Positions 23,050 to 32,146 of a stretch of DNA of 64,000 bases are shown piece after piece. Every line of letters begins with the position of its first letter. Positions within the stretch are counted from its first letter, which is position 1. The stretch comes from Parapedobacter indicus (GTDB lineage Bacteria > Bacteroidota > Bacteroidia > Sphingobacteriales > Sphingobacteriaceae). Location: positions 1-64,000 of the forward strand of contig NZ_FOQO01000006.1 of the NCBI RefSeq assembly GCF_900113765.1. Direction: 5' to 3'. The position numbers and the translations under genes are program-made. The notes under the pieces are model-generated. The model saw only the letters and a program-made list of their open reading frames with translations, was not told the origin of the DNA and ran no database searches.

Positions 23050-26000
23050 TTAAAAAACCAAATTCAGTCCCAACGTATAAAGGCGCGTAGCCAATCCTCC
23101 GAATCTACCTTCATTATTATTAAAATCCGGACTGACTTCAGGATCTCCGTATTCCCAATCTTTTGCCCACGTGGCCACGTTGCGGATGGTACCGTAAACC
23201 TTGACACGGTTCAATTCCAATTTGGAAGACCATTTTGTTGGTAAGGTATACCCTACTGAAATATTCTCCAGTCGGATAAATGAGCGGTCATACAATTTTC
23301 CGGCACCGGCCGCTCCCGTAGGCCCTTTGGCTTCAATGCGGCCATAGTCGTTGGTGGGGTTGTCTGGCGTCCAATATTCCTTTGCCGTCACATTCTGCAA
23401 TGCGTAAGCCATACGTCCCCCATCATCATCGTTGTTGAGGTAGTTACTAAACAAACTCTTATGCCCCATATACGAATAGACATTGAACGAAACACTGAGG
23501 TCTTGCCATAAGATAAACTCATTGCGTAACGACCAATGGAAAGGCGCTATGGTTTCGCCGAGGAATTCCTTATCGCGATCGTTGTATACATGGGTAACAG
23601 AGCCATCTGCATGGGTCACATCGTCGGCCGTATAGTTGTTTGCTACTTTCGGATCGCCGGGTGCCTGTCCGTACTTTGCAGCTTCCTCAGCTTCGGTAGC
23701 CTGCCAGATTCCGGTAACACGATAGTCCCAGATGGCCCCGATGGGTTGTCCGATAAACCAGCTGTTTGAAAGATCGTCCATTTCCTTGGTCCCAACCACA
23801 TTCCCCGCCGCATCCAATACATCTTCGTATTCATAGTAAAGATGTGTGATCTGATTCTTATTAAAGGAAAAACCGAATGCTGTAGACCATTGGATGTTAT
23901 CTTTTCGAACATTCAGGGTATTTAGCGTTAACTCTATCCCGCTGTTATCCACCTGGCCGAGATTAGTCGTAATATTCGTAAACCCGGTGAAGCTCGGCAG
24001 ACGCTGATTCATGATCATGTCATGGGTTTGCATGTCATAATACTCGATACTTCCGGTGATCCGATCGTTGAGAAAACCAAAATCAAGTCCGACATTCCAC
24101 GATGCGGTTTTTTCCCACTGCAGATTCGGGTTTGCCAGTCGGTCGGCGTACAAATACCGGTATAATTCCAACTCACCGGATGAATTTATATAGCCATGCA
24201 TTTTACCGGCTCCCGCGGAAAGGTTGGCTAACGCAACATAGGGATTGGCCAATGACCGGTTGCCATTTTCACCATAGGATACACGCAATTTACCCGTGGT
24301 CATGATGTCGTTCCACTTGAAAAACTTTTCGTTTGTGAATGACCACGCTAGTGCAACTGACGGAAAAACCGCATATGGATTGGATGTACCGAAAGCAGAA
24401 TATCCGTCCCGGCGAATGGATGTGGTCAGCAAGTAGCGGTCATTGTAGGAATAAAACAACCGGGCCAGCAAGCCATCGGCCGTCTGGTGCGAGTCGTCGC
24501 TTTCGTACGAACTGTTTTCTTTGCTCCCATTTTTGGTGTTGTGAAATCCTAGCGCGTCGGACGGTAAAATATTTCGGGCTTCGATGCGGTCCTTCCAGAA
24601 TTTCAGCTCTTCAGCCTCCTGCACAAGCGTCACAATAAAGTGATGTTTTTGATTGAACGTCTGATCCCATGAAATGGTATTGTTAAGCGACCAGTCAAAA
24701 CGCTTTGATTGCTCACGGTTTGCTCCACGCGAGGCAGGGTCGGAACCTGGCAAATCTGCCGACATGAAATAGCGATCGTAGAAAAATTGATAGCGGGGCG
24801 ACGCATTGAACGAATAGGTGATATTAAAAGGAAGCTTTACCTTGGCATGCAAGATACTGTTGAGCACGGTATATCCTTTTTCCAATTCGAGGTATTGAGT
24901 CTGGAAATCGTAGTTATATCCTCGTTGACTATACTCGGAACTCAAAGGGAATTGCACTGGGTTACCCAGCTCATCTGCGTAATCAGCATAGGGGCTGTTG
25001 CGCATCAAATAGTCCAGATCAACATTCACGTTTCCATCCGACCTATTTTGAAAATTTACATTTGCGCCGATCTCGAACCAGTCGGTCACTTGGGCATCCA
25101 CTTTCATGTTTGCACGTACGGACTGATAATTATCACTCACAATCGCTCCCTGGTTCTTCAGATATCCCATCGATAGGTAGTAGTTCATTTTATCTCCGGC
25201 ACCGCTAACGCTGGCGTTATAATCTTGATCGATACCAGTCCGGAAGGTGCGATCAACCCAATCCACCGTTTTTCCGGCAAGTAGATTCTGGAGTGCATTG
25301 CCTGTAAATCCCAGCCGCCTCGCCCAGATACTCAGATCTGACTCATCTGCTCCGTTGGTGGTATATCCGCGCCAATCGTCAATGGAAACCGTTGACGGCA
25401 GCTGGTCGGGCTGCATAAAAAAGCCGGGTTGGTCAGCATAAACGCCCGTTTGATAAGCTTCATATATACCTGTTTCCGGATTGACACCATACGTATTCTT
25501 TGCGTACCAATCCTGCCGGTGTTGTAGATATGCTTCCGGACTGAATCGCCCCCGGAAATCGCTGGGTTGCGTCGTACCGATATTTGCAGTCATATGGATC
25601 ACCGGCTTACCTTGTTTCCCTTTTTTTGTATTGACGATGATTACGCCATTTGCCGCTTTTGCCCCATAAATAGCTGCAGCCGAAGCATCTTTGAGCACGT
25701 CAATCTGTTCGATATCATCGGGGTTGATTTCAGATAGTTCTCCGTAGAAAATCATTCCATCGAGGATGAGTAATGGATTATTGTGGCCCCCGTCGTTGTA
25801 GACAGAGCGTCGTCCACGGATATTTATTTCGCCCCCTCCTTTAGCCGACGGGCTATAACCTACCCGTAAGCCGGGTGTACCGCGCAGGATATCCTGAACG
25901 GTCTTCGGATTTTCATTGGCAATTTTATCCGGACGGATTTGAACGATGGAACCGGTGAGGTCTTTCTTTTGCATCGTACCATATCCCACCACCACCACCT

Positions 26001-26646
26001 CCTCTAGATCACTGACCTCCTGCGTTAAAATGACATCAATGGTGGTGCTGGTTCCCAGAGGCACTTCCTCTTTTTTGTACCCGATTAAGCTTAACACCAA
26101 AATGCTGTTGGGTTGAGGAGCTCGTATTTCAAAATTACCGTTGTAATTAGTTTGCGTACCGCCTGCAGTACCCTGGATACTAACCGTTACACCCACTAAC
26201 GGATTTCCCTCTTCGTCTGTCACCCTTCCGGAGACGAGCTGCTGAAGGTACCTCGTAAGCCCAGATTTTGTGCGCTGGAGGCTTGGCGATCTAACTCTTA
26301 CTACAATGGTATTCTTATCGATGGTATAGGTAACAGGCTGGCCTTCGAAGACTTCTTCGAGCATCTCTTCTAAGGGAACGTTGTTGAAATCGGCTGTAAT
26401 TGCAGAAGTCCCCGACAGTGTCAGCGGATTATATAAAACATTATAACCGCTTGCTTTGCGAACCGTTTGGAGCATGTCTTCAAACGAACTGTTGTTAAGC
26501 TGCACGGTGATCCGTTGAGCAAAAGTAAATGCGTTTACGTGTATGGTGCCAATAATTGTTAGCACGACCATCAATTTCATGACCTTTACGATTAAGGCAT
26601 TAAAGACATTACATCTATTTTGTAATGCGACATAGAAGTTATACAT
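23050..26646 (-). CDS. SusC/RagA-family TonB-dependent outer-membrane receptor with N-terminal STN domain
   Basis: 1198 residues. A signal-like hydrophobic segment (near 20-44) precedes an STN domain (RITVQLNNSSFEDMLQTVRKASGYNVLY), which normally contacts a FecR anti-sigma factor. Then come a carboxypeptidase-like domain (VSGRVTDEEGNPLVGVTVSI), the TonB-box-like EEVVVVGYGTMQKKDLTGSI, the plug with VRGxxS-like NIRGRRSV and the AAIYGAKAANGVIIVNTKKG segment, and the barrel to a terminal aromatic TLGLNLVF. Together with the FecR and ECF sigma genes upstream this indicates transport coupled to transcriptional signalling. Confidence 0.96.
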   Translation of the reverse strand: MYNFYVALQNRCNVFNALIVKVMKLMVVLTIIGTIHVNAFTFAQRITVQLNNSSFEDMLQTVRKASGYNVLYNPLTLSGTSAITADFNNVPLEEMLEEVFEGQPVTYTIDKNTIVVRVRSPSLQRTKSGLTRYLQQLVSGRVTDEEGNPLVGVTVSIQGTAGGTQTNYNGNFEIRAPQPNSILVLSLIGYKKEEVPLGTSTTIDVILTQEVSDLEEVVVVGYGTMQKKDLTGSIVQIRPDKIANENPKTVQDILRGTPGLRVGYSPSAKGGGEINIRGRRSVYNDGGHNNPLLILDGMIFYGELSEINPDDIEQIDVLKDASAAAIYGAKAANGVIIVNTKKGKQGKPVIHMTANIGTTQPSDFRGRFSPEAYLQHRQDWYAKNTYGVNPETGIYEAYQTGVYADQPGFFMQPDQLPSTVSIDDWRGYTTNGADESDLSIWARRLGFTGNALQNLLAGKTVDWVDRTFRTGIDQDYNASVSGAGDKMNYYLSMGYLKNQGAIVSDNYQSVRANMKVDAQVTDWFEIGANVNFQNRSDGNVNVDLDYLMRNSPYADYADELGNPVQFPLSSEYSQRGYNYDFQTQYLELEKGYTVLNSILHAKVKLPFNITYSFNASPRYQFFYDRYFMSADLPGSDPASRGANREQSKRFDWSLNNTISWDQTFNQKHHFIVTLVQEAEELKFWKDRIEARNILPSDALGFHNTKNGSKENSSYESDDSHQTADGLLARLFYSYNDRYLLTTSIRRDGYSAFGTSNPYAVFPSVALAWSFTNEKFFKWNDIMTTGKLRVSYGENGNRSLANPYVALANLSAGAGKMHGYINSSGELELYRYLYADRLANPNLQWEKTASWNVGLDFGFLNDRITGSIEYYDMQTHDMIMNQRLPSFTGFTNITTNLGQVDNSGIELTLNTLNVRKDNIQWSTAFGFSFNKNQITHLYYEYEDVLDAAGNVVGTKEMDDLSNSWFIGQPIGAIWDYRVTGIWQATEAEEAAKYGQAPGDPKVANNYTADDVTHADGSVTHVYNDRDKEFLGETIAPFHWSLRNEFILWQDLSVSFNVYSYMGHKSLFSNYLNNDDDGGRMAYALQNVTAKEYWTPDNPTNDYGRIEAKGPTGAAGAGKLYDRSFIRLENISVGYTLPTKWSSKLELNRVKVYGTIRNVATWAKDWEYGDPEVSPDFNNNEGRFGGLATRLYTLGLNLVF

Positions 26647-26714
26647 TTGGTTTACATGGTTTGTAACAATAAAAAATGTGCAAAATCCTCATTTTAATGT
26701 ACGGCCAAGTAATT

Positions 26715-26745
26715 ATACCGGGAGCGGGTCCAGCGCTCCTGGTAT
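26715..26745. other. Hairpin between fecR-like and susC-like genes
   Basis: ATACCGGGAGCG and CGCTCCTGGTAT pair over 12 bases with one G-T wobble around a 7-base loop. A short T-run follows on the plus strand only. On the minus strand, the direction of the genes, it lies in the susC leader and could be an attenuator or RNA stability element. Confidence 0.45.
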
Positions 26746-26769
26746 TTTCGTTGGCGTTGCTTGGTTAAC

Positions 26770-27900
26770 TTATTCCATAACAATCACCCTCCTTCCATCT
26801 ATTTTGAAATTTACCGTACCTGTCAGTGCGAGCAGATTCAATACGTCCTGTATTTGATCGAATCTCGACATCGATCCGGAAAACTGTTTATCATGCATAT
26901 TGCCTTGATAGGACACCTCTATATCATACCACCGGGCTATTTTACGCATCACGCTTTCCACAGGTTCGGCATTAAACAGAAAATACCCAGCCTTCCAAGC
27001 GATAGCTTCTTCTGGGTCAAACGGTTCTTTTCGTACCTGCTTCTGGTGCTTATCAAAAACTGTCCGTTGACCCGGACTTAACTGATAATTTTGTGCTTCG
27101 ATGCTTACACGCACTTTTCCCTCCAGCAACGCCGTTTGTTGCTCCTTCTCATCCGGATAGGAAGTAACCACAAATGAGGTTCCTAACACATGGATAGTTT
27201 GTCCATCGCACCGTACTACAAACGGCTTATCCGCTTGCTTTTCCACATCAAAAAACACCTCTCCCGACACCTCTACCAAACGTTCATTGCTATTGAATTC
27301 CAAGGGAAACCGAATGTAAGAATCCGCATTCAGCCATGCGGTTGTACCGTCGGCTAGCTCAATCTTAAACTGTCCGCCCCTGGGCGTACGGATGGTATGG
27401 GTTTGGTTGGCGGAAGGATTGGTTTCCGCTCTTGACGGATCACCGTAAACCAACAATCCATCGTCCAGTTTACGAATGGCTCCGCTACCGTGTCCTGCAA
27501 GCTGCGCGCCATCGGCTTGATCCAGCTCAACCTGCGTACCGTCTTCTAATGTCAGTAATGCTTTATTACTGCCAGGCTGGATCGATTCTTGCATTGCGAG
27601 TGTCGAATTTGCCAATTCCTGACGGATGTTTAAGCCTATAAAAACGGTTATCCCGATCAACAGTACGGCAGCAGCCGCATAATTGTACCAACGGATGCGC
27701 CTGCTTGTGATTTGGTGAAATAACCGCTTACGGATACGATGCCTGACCTGAGTCTGATTTCCCATAGCAGCCTCATCCCAGGGTGTATCCGTTAGCTCGA
27801 ATGCATCGCGATACGTTTCCAGCAACCGAATTTCGTCTGCCGTACATTGCCCCGCAACATACTTTTCATATAAGGCCATATAGGCGTCCTTGGTCATCAT
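26770..27900 (-). CDS. FecR-family anti-sigma factor / sigma regulator
   Basis: About 376 residues from the ATG at 27900 (a second ATG follows at once). The N-terminal cytosolic part (YMALYEKYVAGQCTADEIRLLETY) binds the sigma factor; a membrane helix (YAAAAVLLIGITVFIGL, near 85-102) follows; the periplasmic FecR domain runs from IRTPRGGQFKIELADGTTAWL to FFDVEKQADKPFVV; and a C-terminal DUF4974 domain (AEPVESVMRKIARWYDIEVSY) touches the STN domain of SusC. It should relay a signal from the downstream SusC receptor to the ECF sigma factor, which here is encoded divergently. Confidence 0.95.
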   Translation of the reverse strand: MMTKDAYMALYEKYVAGQCTADEIRLLETYRDAFELTDTPWDEAAMGNQTQVRHRIRKRLFHQITSRRIRWYNYAAAAVLLIGITVFIGLNIRQELANSTLAMQESIQPGSNKALLTLEDGTQVELDQADGAQLAGHGSGAIRKLDDGLLVYGDPSRAETNPSANQTHTIRTPRGGQFKIELADGTTAWLNADSYIRFPLEFNSNERLVEVSGEVFFDVEKQADKPFVVRCDGQTIHVLGTSFVVTSYPDEKEQQTALLEGKVRVSIEAQNYQLSPGQRTVFDKHQKQVRKEPFDPEEAIAWKAGYFLFNAEPVESVMRKIARWYDIEVSYQGNMHDKQFSGSMSRFDQIQDVLNLLALTGTVNFKIDGRRVIVME

Positions 27901-28059
27901 ATTTTCGAGGTCTATCTTTATGATAGAGTCAACATACGTTCGGTACACACACAACCTTTCGATTTTCTTTTTTAATCAATTTTCTTTTTCTTTGTCCAAC
28001 GCTGATGAAGTACTCGTATTCACTTACCGTGATTCAGTTTATAGGCCAATTGTAAATAC

Positions 28060-28653
28060 ATGTCCATGAGAACACATTCCGACGCCGAGCTATGGGAAGC
28101 GGTAACCCATAATAGCAATAGCGCATTCTCGCTCTTATTTGATCGATATTGGTCGGTTATTTACAAAACTGTATTTTCATATATCAAAGACAACGAACAA
28201 AGCGAGGAAATTACGCACGATATTTTTCTGAACCTGTGGCGTGGCCGGCATACGTTGATGGTCCACTCGTTTCCGGCTTATTTACGCGCATCAGCACGAT
28301 ACCATGTCTATCGGTTCATGAAATCTGCCAAAGCATCTCCCATCAGCTATGTTGATGACTGGGATGGAATTCCAGCTCCGAAAGTGACCAACGCCGGCGA
28401 TGAAAGAATAAACGCTGCTGAGTTGGAAACCGATGTGGACGGACTGCTGACGGACCTACCCATCAGGTGCAGAGAGATTTTTCTTTTAAGTAGGAAGGAA
28501 GATTTAACCAATGACGAGATAGCCGGTCGACTGGGTATCTCGAAGCGTAGCGTTGAGAACCAAATCACCCGTGCACTCAAGCACCTACGAATTCAGCTCA
28601 AAGCGCTCATTCTGATCGTTTACGTTGCGTTGTACGTCTATCTCTCCGGATAG
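28060..28653 (+). CDS. ECF RNA polymerase sigma factor (Bacteroidota FecR-linked type)
   Basis: 197 residues. Region 2 contains LFDRYWSVIYKTVFSYIKDNEQSEEITHDIFLNLW with the -10 recognition helix; region 4 contains CREIFLLSRKEDLTNDEIAGRLGISKRSVENQITRALKHLR. A hydrophobic tail (LILIVYVALYVYL) ends the protein, as in many Bacteroidota ECF factors. It lies divergent to the FecR gene across 159 bases, not in the same operon as is more usual. It is expected to activate the FecR-SusC-SusD operon when substrate is present. Confidence 0.93.
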   Translation: MSMRTHSDAELWEAVTHNSNSAFSLLFDRYWSVIYKTVFSYIKDNEQSEEITHDIFLNLWRGRHTLMVHSFPAYLRASARYHVYRFMKSAKASPISYVDDWDGIPAPKVTNAGDERINAAELETDVDGLLTDLPIRCREIFLLSRKEDLTNDEIAGRLGISKRSVENQITRALKHLRIQLKALILIVYVALYVYLSG

Positions 28654-28974
28654 GCGCTGATTCCGTAAAAACACCCGCTTACAGATCGTTTCATCCTTTT
28701 ATCCGCTCATAGAAATGAATGCACACTGTGTTGCCATTAACCAGCTATTGACTTGCCCATGACTCCTCAATTAATTAGTATATAATAGGTACATAATAGG
28801 GTTTTTATAGGGACTTCATAGGGGAAAACACGGATAATTTACCTATAATTTATCTATTACCTATCATTAACATTTCTATTAATTTAGGAAACGGTAGTCA
28901 GTCAAGGTGAAAATAGGGTACACGTAGTCCAAGGGGCACGATAATCACCCAGCAGTTAATCATTAGAAAAGATT
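28654..28974. other. 321-base region between convergent genes with a phased ATAGG array
   Basis: Both neighbours end here, so no promoter is expected. The first half shows nothing notable. From 28785 to 28828 there are four 11-base units each beginning ATAGG(G), and further on CCTAT-type opposite-strand boxes at 28842-28846 and 28860-28864. ATAGGTA (28785-28791) can pair with TACCTAT (28858-28864). No open frame of interest is seen. Confidence 0.6.
28785..28828. repeat. Four-unit 11-bp tandem ATAGG array
   Basis: ATAGG boxes start at 28785, 28796, 28807 and 28818, exactly 11 bases apart. The unit remainders differ (TACATA, GTTTTT, GACTTC, GGAAAA), so the box and its spacing are conserved rather than the whole unit. 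The spacing is about one helical turn. Confidence 0.7.
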
Positions 28975-29496
28975 TTAGAACCGGATAAACTCTTCGATCT
29001 GTTCGTCTGTAAAACGCACGGTATCCTCTTTGTAGAGATTGCCGTCGGCATCGAACTCCTGAAAGATGTGCGGGATATGGATTCGTAAGGGAAGTACATT
29101 CAGCCGTACATAGTGACAAACGCCGGTAAAATGGTCAACGCCCCGTATATTGCCGTACTTGCCGCTGGATAACCCGACCAATGCCGCTTTCTTATTAAAA
29201 AAACTATCCGGGAATTTACAGGCATCCACAAATGTTTTCAGAATGCCGGGAAAACTACCGTTGTATTCGGGGATGACGAAAATAAACTTTTCGGTCGCCA
29301 TCACCCGGTCTTGATACGGCTGAAATGTGTCGCTCCGGCTTTTATACATCTCCGAAGAAATGAAATCAGCCGATAAATCGGCAAGGGAAAGAATATGAGC
29401 TGCCACTCCTTTTTCCATCAGCTTTTGCTGATAATAACTGGCCAATTTAAACGTATTACTATGTGGGCGGTTGGTACCGGATATGATGGTAATCAT
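28975..29496 (-). CDS. NAD(P)H-dependent FMN reductase (flavodoxin-like)
   Basis: 173 residues. The opening MITIISGTNRPHSNTFKLASYY holds the FMN phosphate loop, and FVIPEYNGSFPGILKTFVDAC is the signature of NADPH-dependent FMN reductases; ALVGLSSGKYGNIRGVDHF follows. It reduces FMN or other small acceptors such as quinones or azo compounds in the cytosol. It stands alone with its own putative promoter (29557-29564) divergent from parA. Confidence 0.92.
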   Translation of the reverse strand: MITIISGTNRPHSNTFKLASYYQQKLMEKGVAAHILSLADLSADFISSEMYKSRSDTFQPYQDRVMATEKFIFVIPEYNGSFPGILKTFVDACKFPDSFFNKKAALVGLSSGKYGNIRGVDHFTGVCHYVRLNVLPLRIHIPHIFQEFDADGNLYKEDTVRFTDEQIEEFIRF

Positions 29497-29556
29497 GATG
29501 GATTAAATTAAAAAAGCGTATCTTAGCCCCTCGCATTCGAACTTGCTAAAATGCCC

Positions 29557-29564
29557 CAAAAGTA
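29557..29564 (-). promoter_or_regulatory. Putative -7 box for the FMN reductase gene
   Basis: On the minus strand this reads TACTTTTG (TAnnTTTG consensus), 60 bases before the ATG at 29496. It is identical to the box serving parA 13 bases away on the other strand. Confidence 0.45.
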
Positions 29565-29576
29565 CAAATTAATGAA

Positions 29577-29584
29577 TACTTTTG
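29577..29584 (+). promoter_or_regulatory. Putative -7 box for the parA operon
   Basis: TACTTTTG fits TAnnTTTG and lies 37 bases before the parA ATG at 29622. Confidence 0.5.
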
Positions 29585-29621
29585 AGGCGTAAAGCACAAA
29601 GCGCGTTAATTTTCATTACTC

Positions 29622-30419
29622 ATGGGCAAAATCATAGCAATCGCTAATCAAAAAGGGGGGGTAGGAAAAACCACTACCTCCATCAACCTCGCTGCCAGCC
29701 TGGCCATACTTGAATACAAAACCCTGTTGGTCGACGCAGACCCACAAGCTAACTCGACTTCCGGGATCGGATTTGACCCGCGCACCATTAAATCCAGTGT
29801 GTACGAATGTTTAATCAATGACCTGGACCCACATGAAGCCATCCAACATACAGATACGCCGAACCTCGATCTGTTGCCGGCCCACATAGACCTGGTAGGC
29901 GCTGAAATTGAGATGATCAATCTGCACGAACGGGAATTTAAGATGCGGAATATCCTGGATCAGCTGAAAAACGAATATGACTTTATTGTCATCGACTGCT
30001 CCCCTTCGTTGGGTCTGATCACCATTAATGCATTGTCTGCCTCTAATTCGGTCATCATCCCCGTGCAATGCGAATATTTCGCGCTTGAAGGATTGGGCAA
30101 ATTGCTCAACACCATTAAGATCGTCCAGAACAGGCTGAATACAGCTTTAGAAATCGAAGGCATCCTGTTAACGATGTACGATGTGCGGCTCAGGCTTTCT
30201 AACCAGGTCGTCGAGGAAGTGAGGACACACTTTAACGAACTGGTTTTCGATACGATTATTCAGCGTAATACACGACTGAGTGAGGCTCCCAGTTTCGGTA
30301 TCGCAGTAATCATGCACGATGCTAACAGCAAGGGCGCCATCAATTACCTAAACCTTGCGCGCGAGATACTGGAAAAAAATAACCTCAATAAGGAAGAAAA
30401 CGAACACGTAAGCGCATAA
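29622..30419 (+). CDS. parA: Chromosome-partitioning ATPase ParA/Soj
   Basis: 265 residues. The deviant Walker A motif is KGGVGKTTTSINLAASLA (about 11-28), with LLVDADPQANSTSGIG and FIVIDCSPSLGLITINAL (Walker B) after it. Full length for chromosomal ParA. It binds DNA non-specifically when ATP-loaded and works with ParB, encoded six bases downstream, to segregate replicated origins. The order parA-parB-DUF5683-dapB-lepB is a conserved housekeeping block in Bacteroidota. Confidence 0.97.
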   Translation: MGKIIAIANQKGGVGKTTTSINLAASLAILEYKTLLVDADPQANSTSGIGFDPRTIKSSVYECLINDLDPHEAIQHTDTPNLDLLPAHIDLVGAEIEMINLHEREFKMRNILDQLKNEYDFIVIDCSPSLGLITINALSASNSVIIPVQCEYFALEGLGKLLNTIKIVQNRLNTALEIEGILLTMYDVRLRLSNQVVEEVRTHFNELVFDTIIQRNTRLSEAPSFGIAVIMHDANSKGAINYLNLAREILEKNNLNKEENEHVSA

Positions 30420-30425
30420 TATAAC

Positions 30426-31349
30426 ATGGCAGCACAACAACGGAAAACAGGATTGGGTAAGGGATTAAGTGCACTGCTCGACGACTCGGAAGAAGTGATC
30501 AAGCGACCATCCGAAAGCAAAACGGTTGGCGACGTAAAAGAACAGAAAATACCTGCTGGAATCAATGAAGTACCGCTTTCGCAGATTGCAATCAATCCCT
30601 TTCAGCCACGGACGGACTTCGATGCAGAAGCGTTAGGCGAGTTGGCGGATTCCATCAAGCTGCAAGGGCTTATACAGCCCATTACGGTACGGCAAGTGGA
30701 AAATGGGACGTACCAATTAATCAGCGGGGAGCGCCGATTACGGGCAGCGAAATTAGCCGGTCTGATGGAAATACCGGCCTATATCCGAACGGCCAATGAC
30801 CAGCAAATGCTGGAAATGGCCTTGATAGAAAACATCCAGCGCGAGAATCTCAACGCCATTGAAGTAGCGCTGAGCTTCCAGCGGATGATCGAAGAATGTA
30901 ATCTCAAGCAGGAAGAACTGGGCGAACGGGTGAGCAAAAACCGTTCGACGGTGACCAACTACCTGCGCTTACTCAAATTACCGCCGGTGATACAAGCGGC
31001 GATACGGGATGGCCAACTCAGCATGGGACACGCACGTTCACTGATCAATGTATCTGAAATCGACAAGCAACTCTACATCTTCCGGGAAATCGTCAAAAAG
31101 GGATTGTCTGTCCGGAAAACCGAAGAATTGGTGCGGGACATTCAGCAGCGAACCCCCGTGCAATCCGGCAAACGTGACAAGACCACTCCCCTATCTTTCC
31201 AATATCAAAAGGTAGAGGATGACCTCGCTTCCAAATTTGCCACACGGGTGAAACTCAAAGTGGCCGGCAAAAAAGGTACCGGCGCCATCGAAATTCCGTT
31301 TCACTCGGAGGACGATCTAAATAGAATTCTTGAATTACTGGACTGGTGA
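30426..31349 (+). CDS. parB: Chromosome-partitioning protein ParB/Spo0J
   Basis: 307 residues. The N-terminus has KTGLGKGLSALLDD, then the ParB/sulfiredoxin domain with NPFQPRTDFD and the CTP-binding GERRLRAAKLAG segment, and ALIENIQRENLNAIEVALSF. The helix-turn-helix is LGERVSKNRSTVTNYLRLLKLP, followed by GHARSLI. The C-terminus (ELLDW) is the dimerisation end. It loads at parS sites and spreads as a CTP clamp. I did not find an obvious parS by eye in this window. Its stop overlaps the next start. Confidence 0.97.
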   Translation: MAAQQRKTGLGKGLSALLDDSEEVIKRPSESKTVGDVKEQKIPAGINEVPLSQIAINPFQPRTDFDAEALGELADSIKLQGLIQPITVRQVENGTYQLISGERRLRAAKLAGLMEIPAYIRTANDQQMLEMALIENIQRENLNAIEVALSFQRMIEECNLKQEELGERVSKNRSTVTNYLRLLKLPPVIQAAIRDGQLSMGHARSLINVSEIDKQLYIFREIVKKGLSVRKTEELVRDIQQRTPVQSGKRDKTTPLSFQYQKVEDDLASKFATRVKLKVAGKKGTGAIEIPFHSEDDLNRILELLDW

Positions 31350-32125
31350 TGAACAGGCTATTAATCATCCTGTTATTGTTGGTTGGAAGTTTCACTATCC
31401 TTCGAGCGCAGGAACCAGACAGTCTGCGGCGCGACACCATTCCGAAGGTTGCCCCCAAAACGGCCACACCCGACGTTACCGACAGCCTTACCGTAACGGC
31501 TGTGGGTGACTCTACTGCGGTGGATACCACGGCAGCCGAAACCCGTCGCGAGCGGAGACAACGGGAGAAGCGGGAGCGTGAAGCCAAAGAAGAAGCGCAA
31601 ACTGTATTCAAGGATTCGGCGCGGCTCGCCTTGGAAGCCCTGTCGGTACGCCCCTGGAAACAATCACTGATGGTCCCCGGGTGGGGGCAGATTACAAATG
31701 GTGGATGGTGGTGGCTCAAAGTACCGGTTATCTATGGCGGGTTTGTTTCTGCCGTACTGGTGTTTGAGTTCAACAACCGTTATTATCACGATATTCTGGA
31801 GGAAGTGCAATACCGGATCAATAATAACCACGCCGTTCCTCCCAACACGAAATTCCCCAACCGGCCTGCGGGACAGCCAACAACGGATTTCATGATTATT
31901 GCGAAAGATGCGTATCGCCGGAATCGCGACCTCACGGTACTGGTCACCGTCGGTTTTTGGGGCCTTCAGGCCGTAGAGGCCTATGTAACATCCATGCTTA
32001 AACATCGCTGGAATATAGGCGATGATTTGAGCATCAAGGTTTCCCCGACTCTTTTGCCGCAACCTGGTTCCGCCTGGGCCTATCAACCAGCCGCAATTGG
32101 CTTTAAGGTGAAAATGAATTTTTAA
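31349..32125 (+). CDS. DUF5683-domain protein, probable membrane protein
   Basis: 258 residues from the ATG at 31349, which overlaps the parB stop (TGATG). A signal peptide (about 1-21, LLLVGSFTILRAQ) is followed by a Thr/Asp-rich linker and a very charged stretch (ETRRERRQREKREREAKEE). The DUF5683 domain contains WKQSLMVPGWGQITNGGWWWLKVPVIYGGF (membrane-like), YRRNRDLTVLVTVGFWGLQAVEAYV and a C-terminal FKVKMNF. Its function is not known, but its place between parB and dapB is conserved in Bacteroidota as I recall. A beta-type C-terminus suggests the envelope. Confidence 0.85.
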   Translation: MNRLLIILLLLVGSFTILRAQEPDSLRRDTIPKVAPKTATPDVTDSLTVTAVGDSTAVDTTAAETRRERRQREKREREAKEEAQTVFKDSARLALEALSVRPWKQSLMVPGWGQITNGGWWWLKVPVIYGGFVSAVLVFEFNNRYYHDILEEVQYRINNNHAVPPNTKFPNRPAGQPTTDFMIIAKDAYRRNRDLTVLVTVGFWGLQAVEAYVTSMLKHRWNIGDDLSIKVSPTLLPQPGSAWAYQPAAIGFKVKMNF

Positions 32126-32146
32126 CCATTTATACACATTTTATAC

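Noticed and set aside
28785..28864. CRISPR-like array
   Set aside because: The repeats are 5-6 bases with 5-6 base spacers and no cas genes are present; it is a phased short repeat, not a CRISPR.
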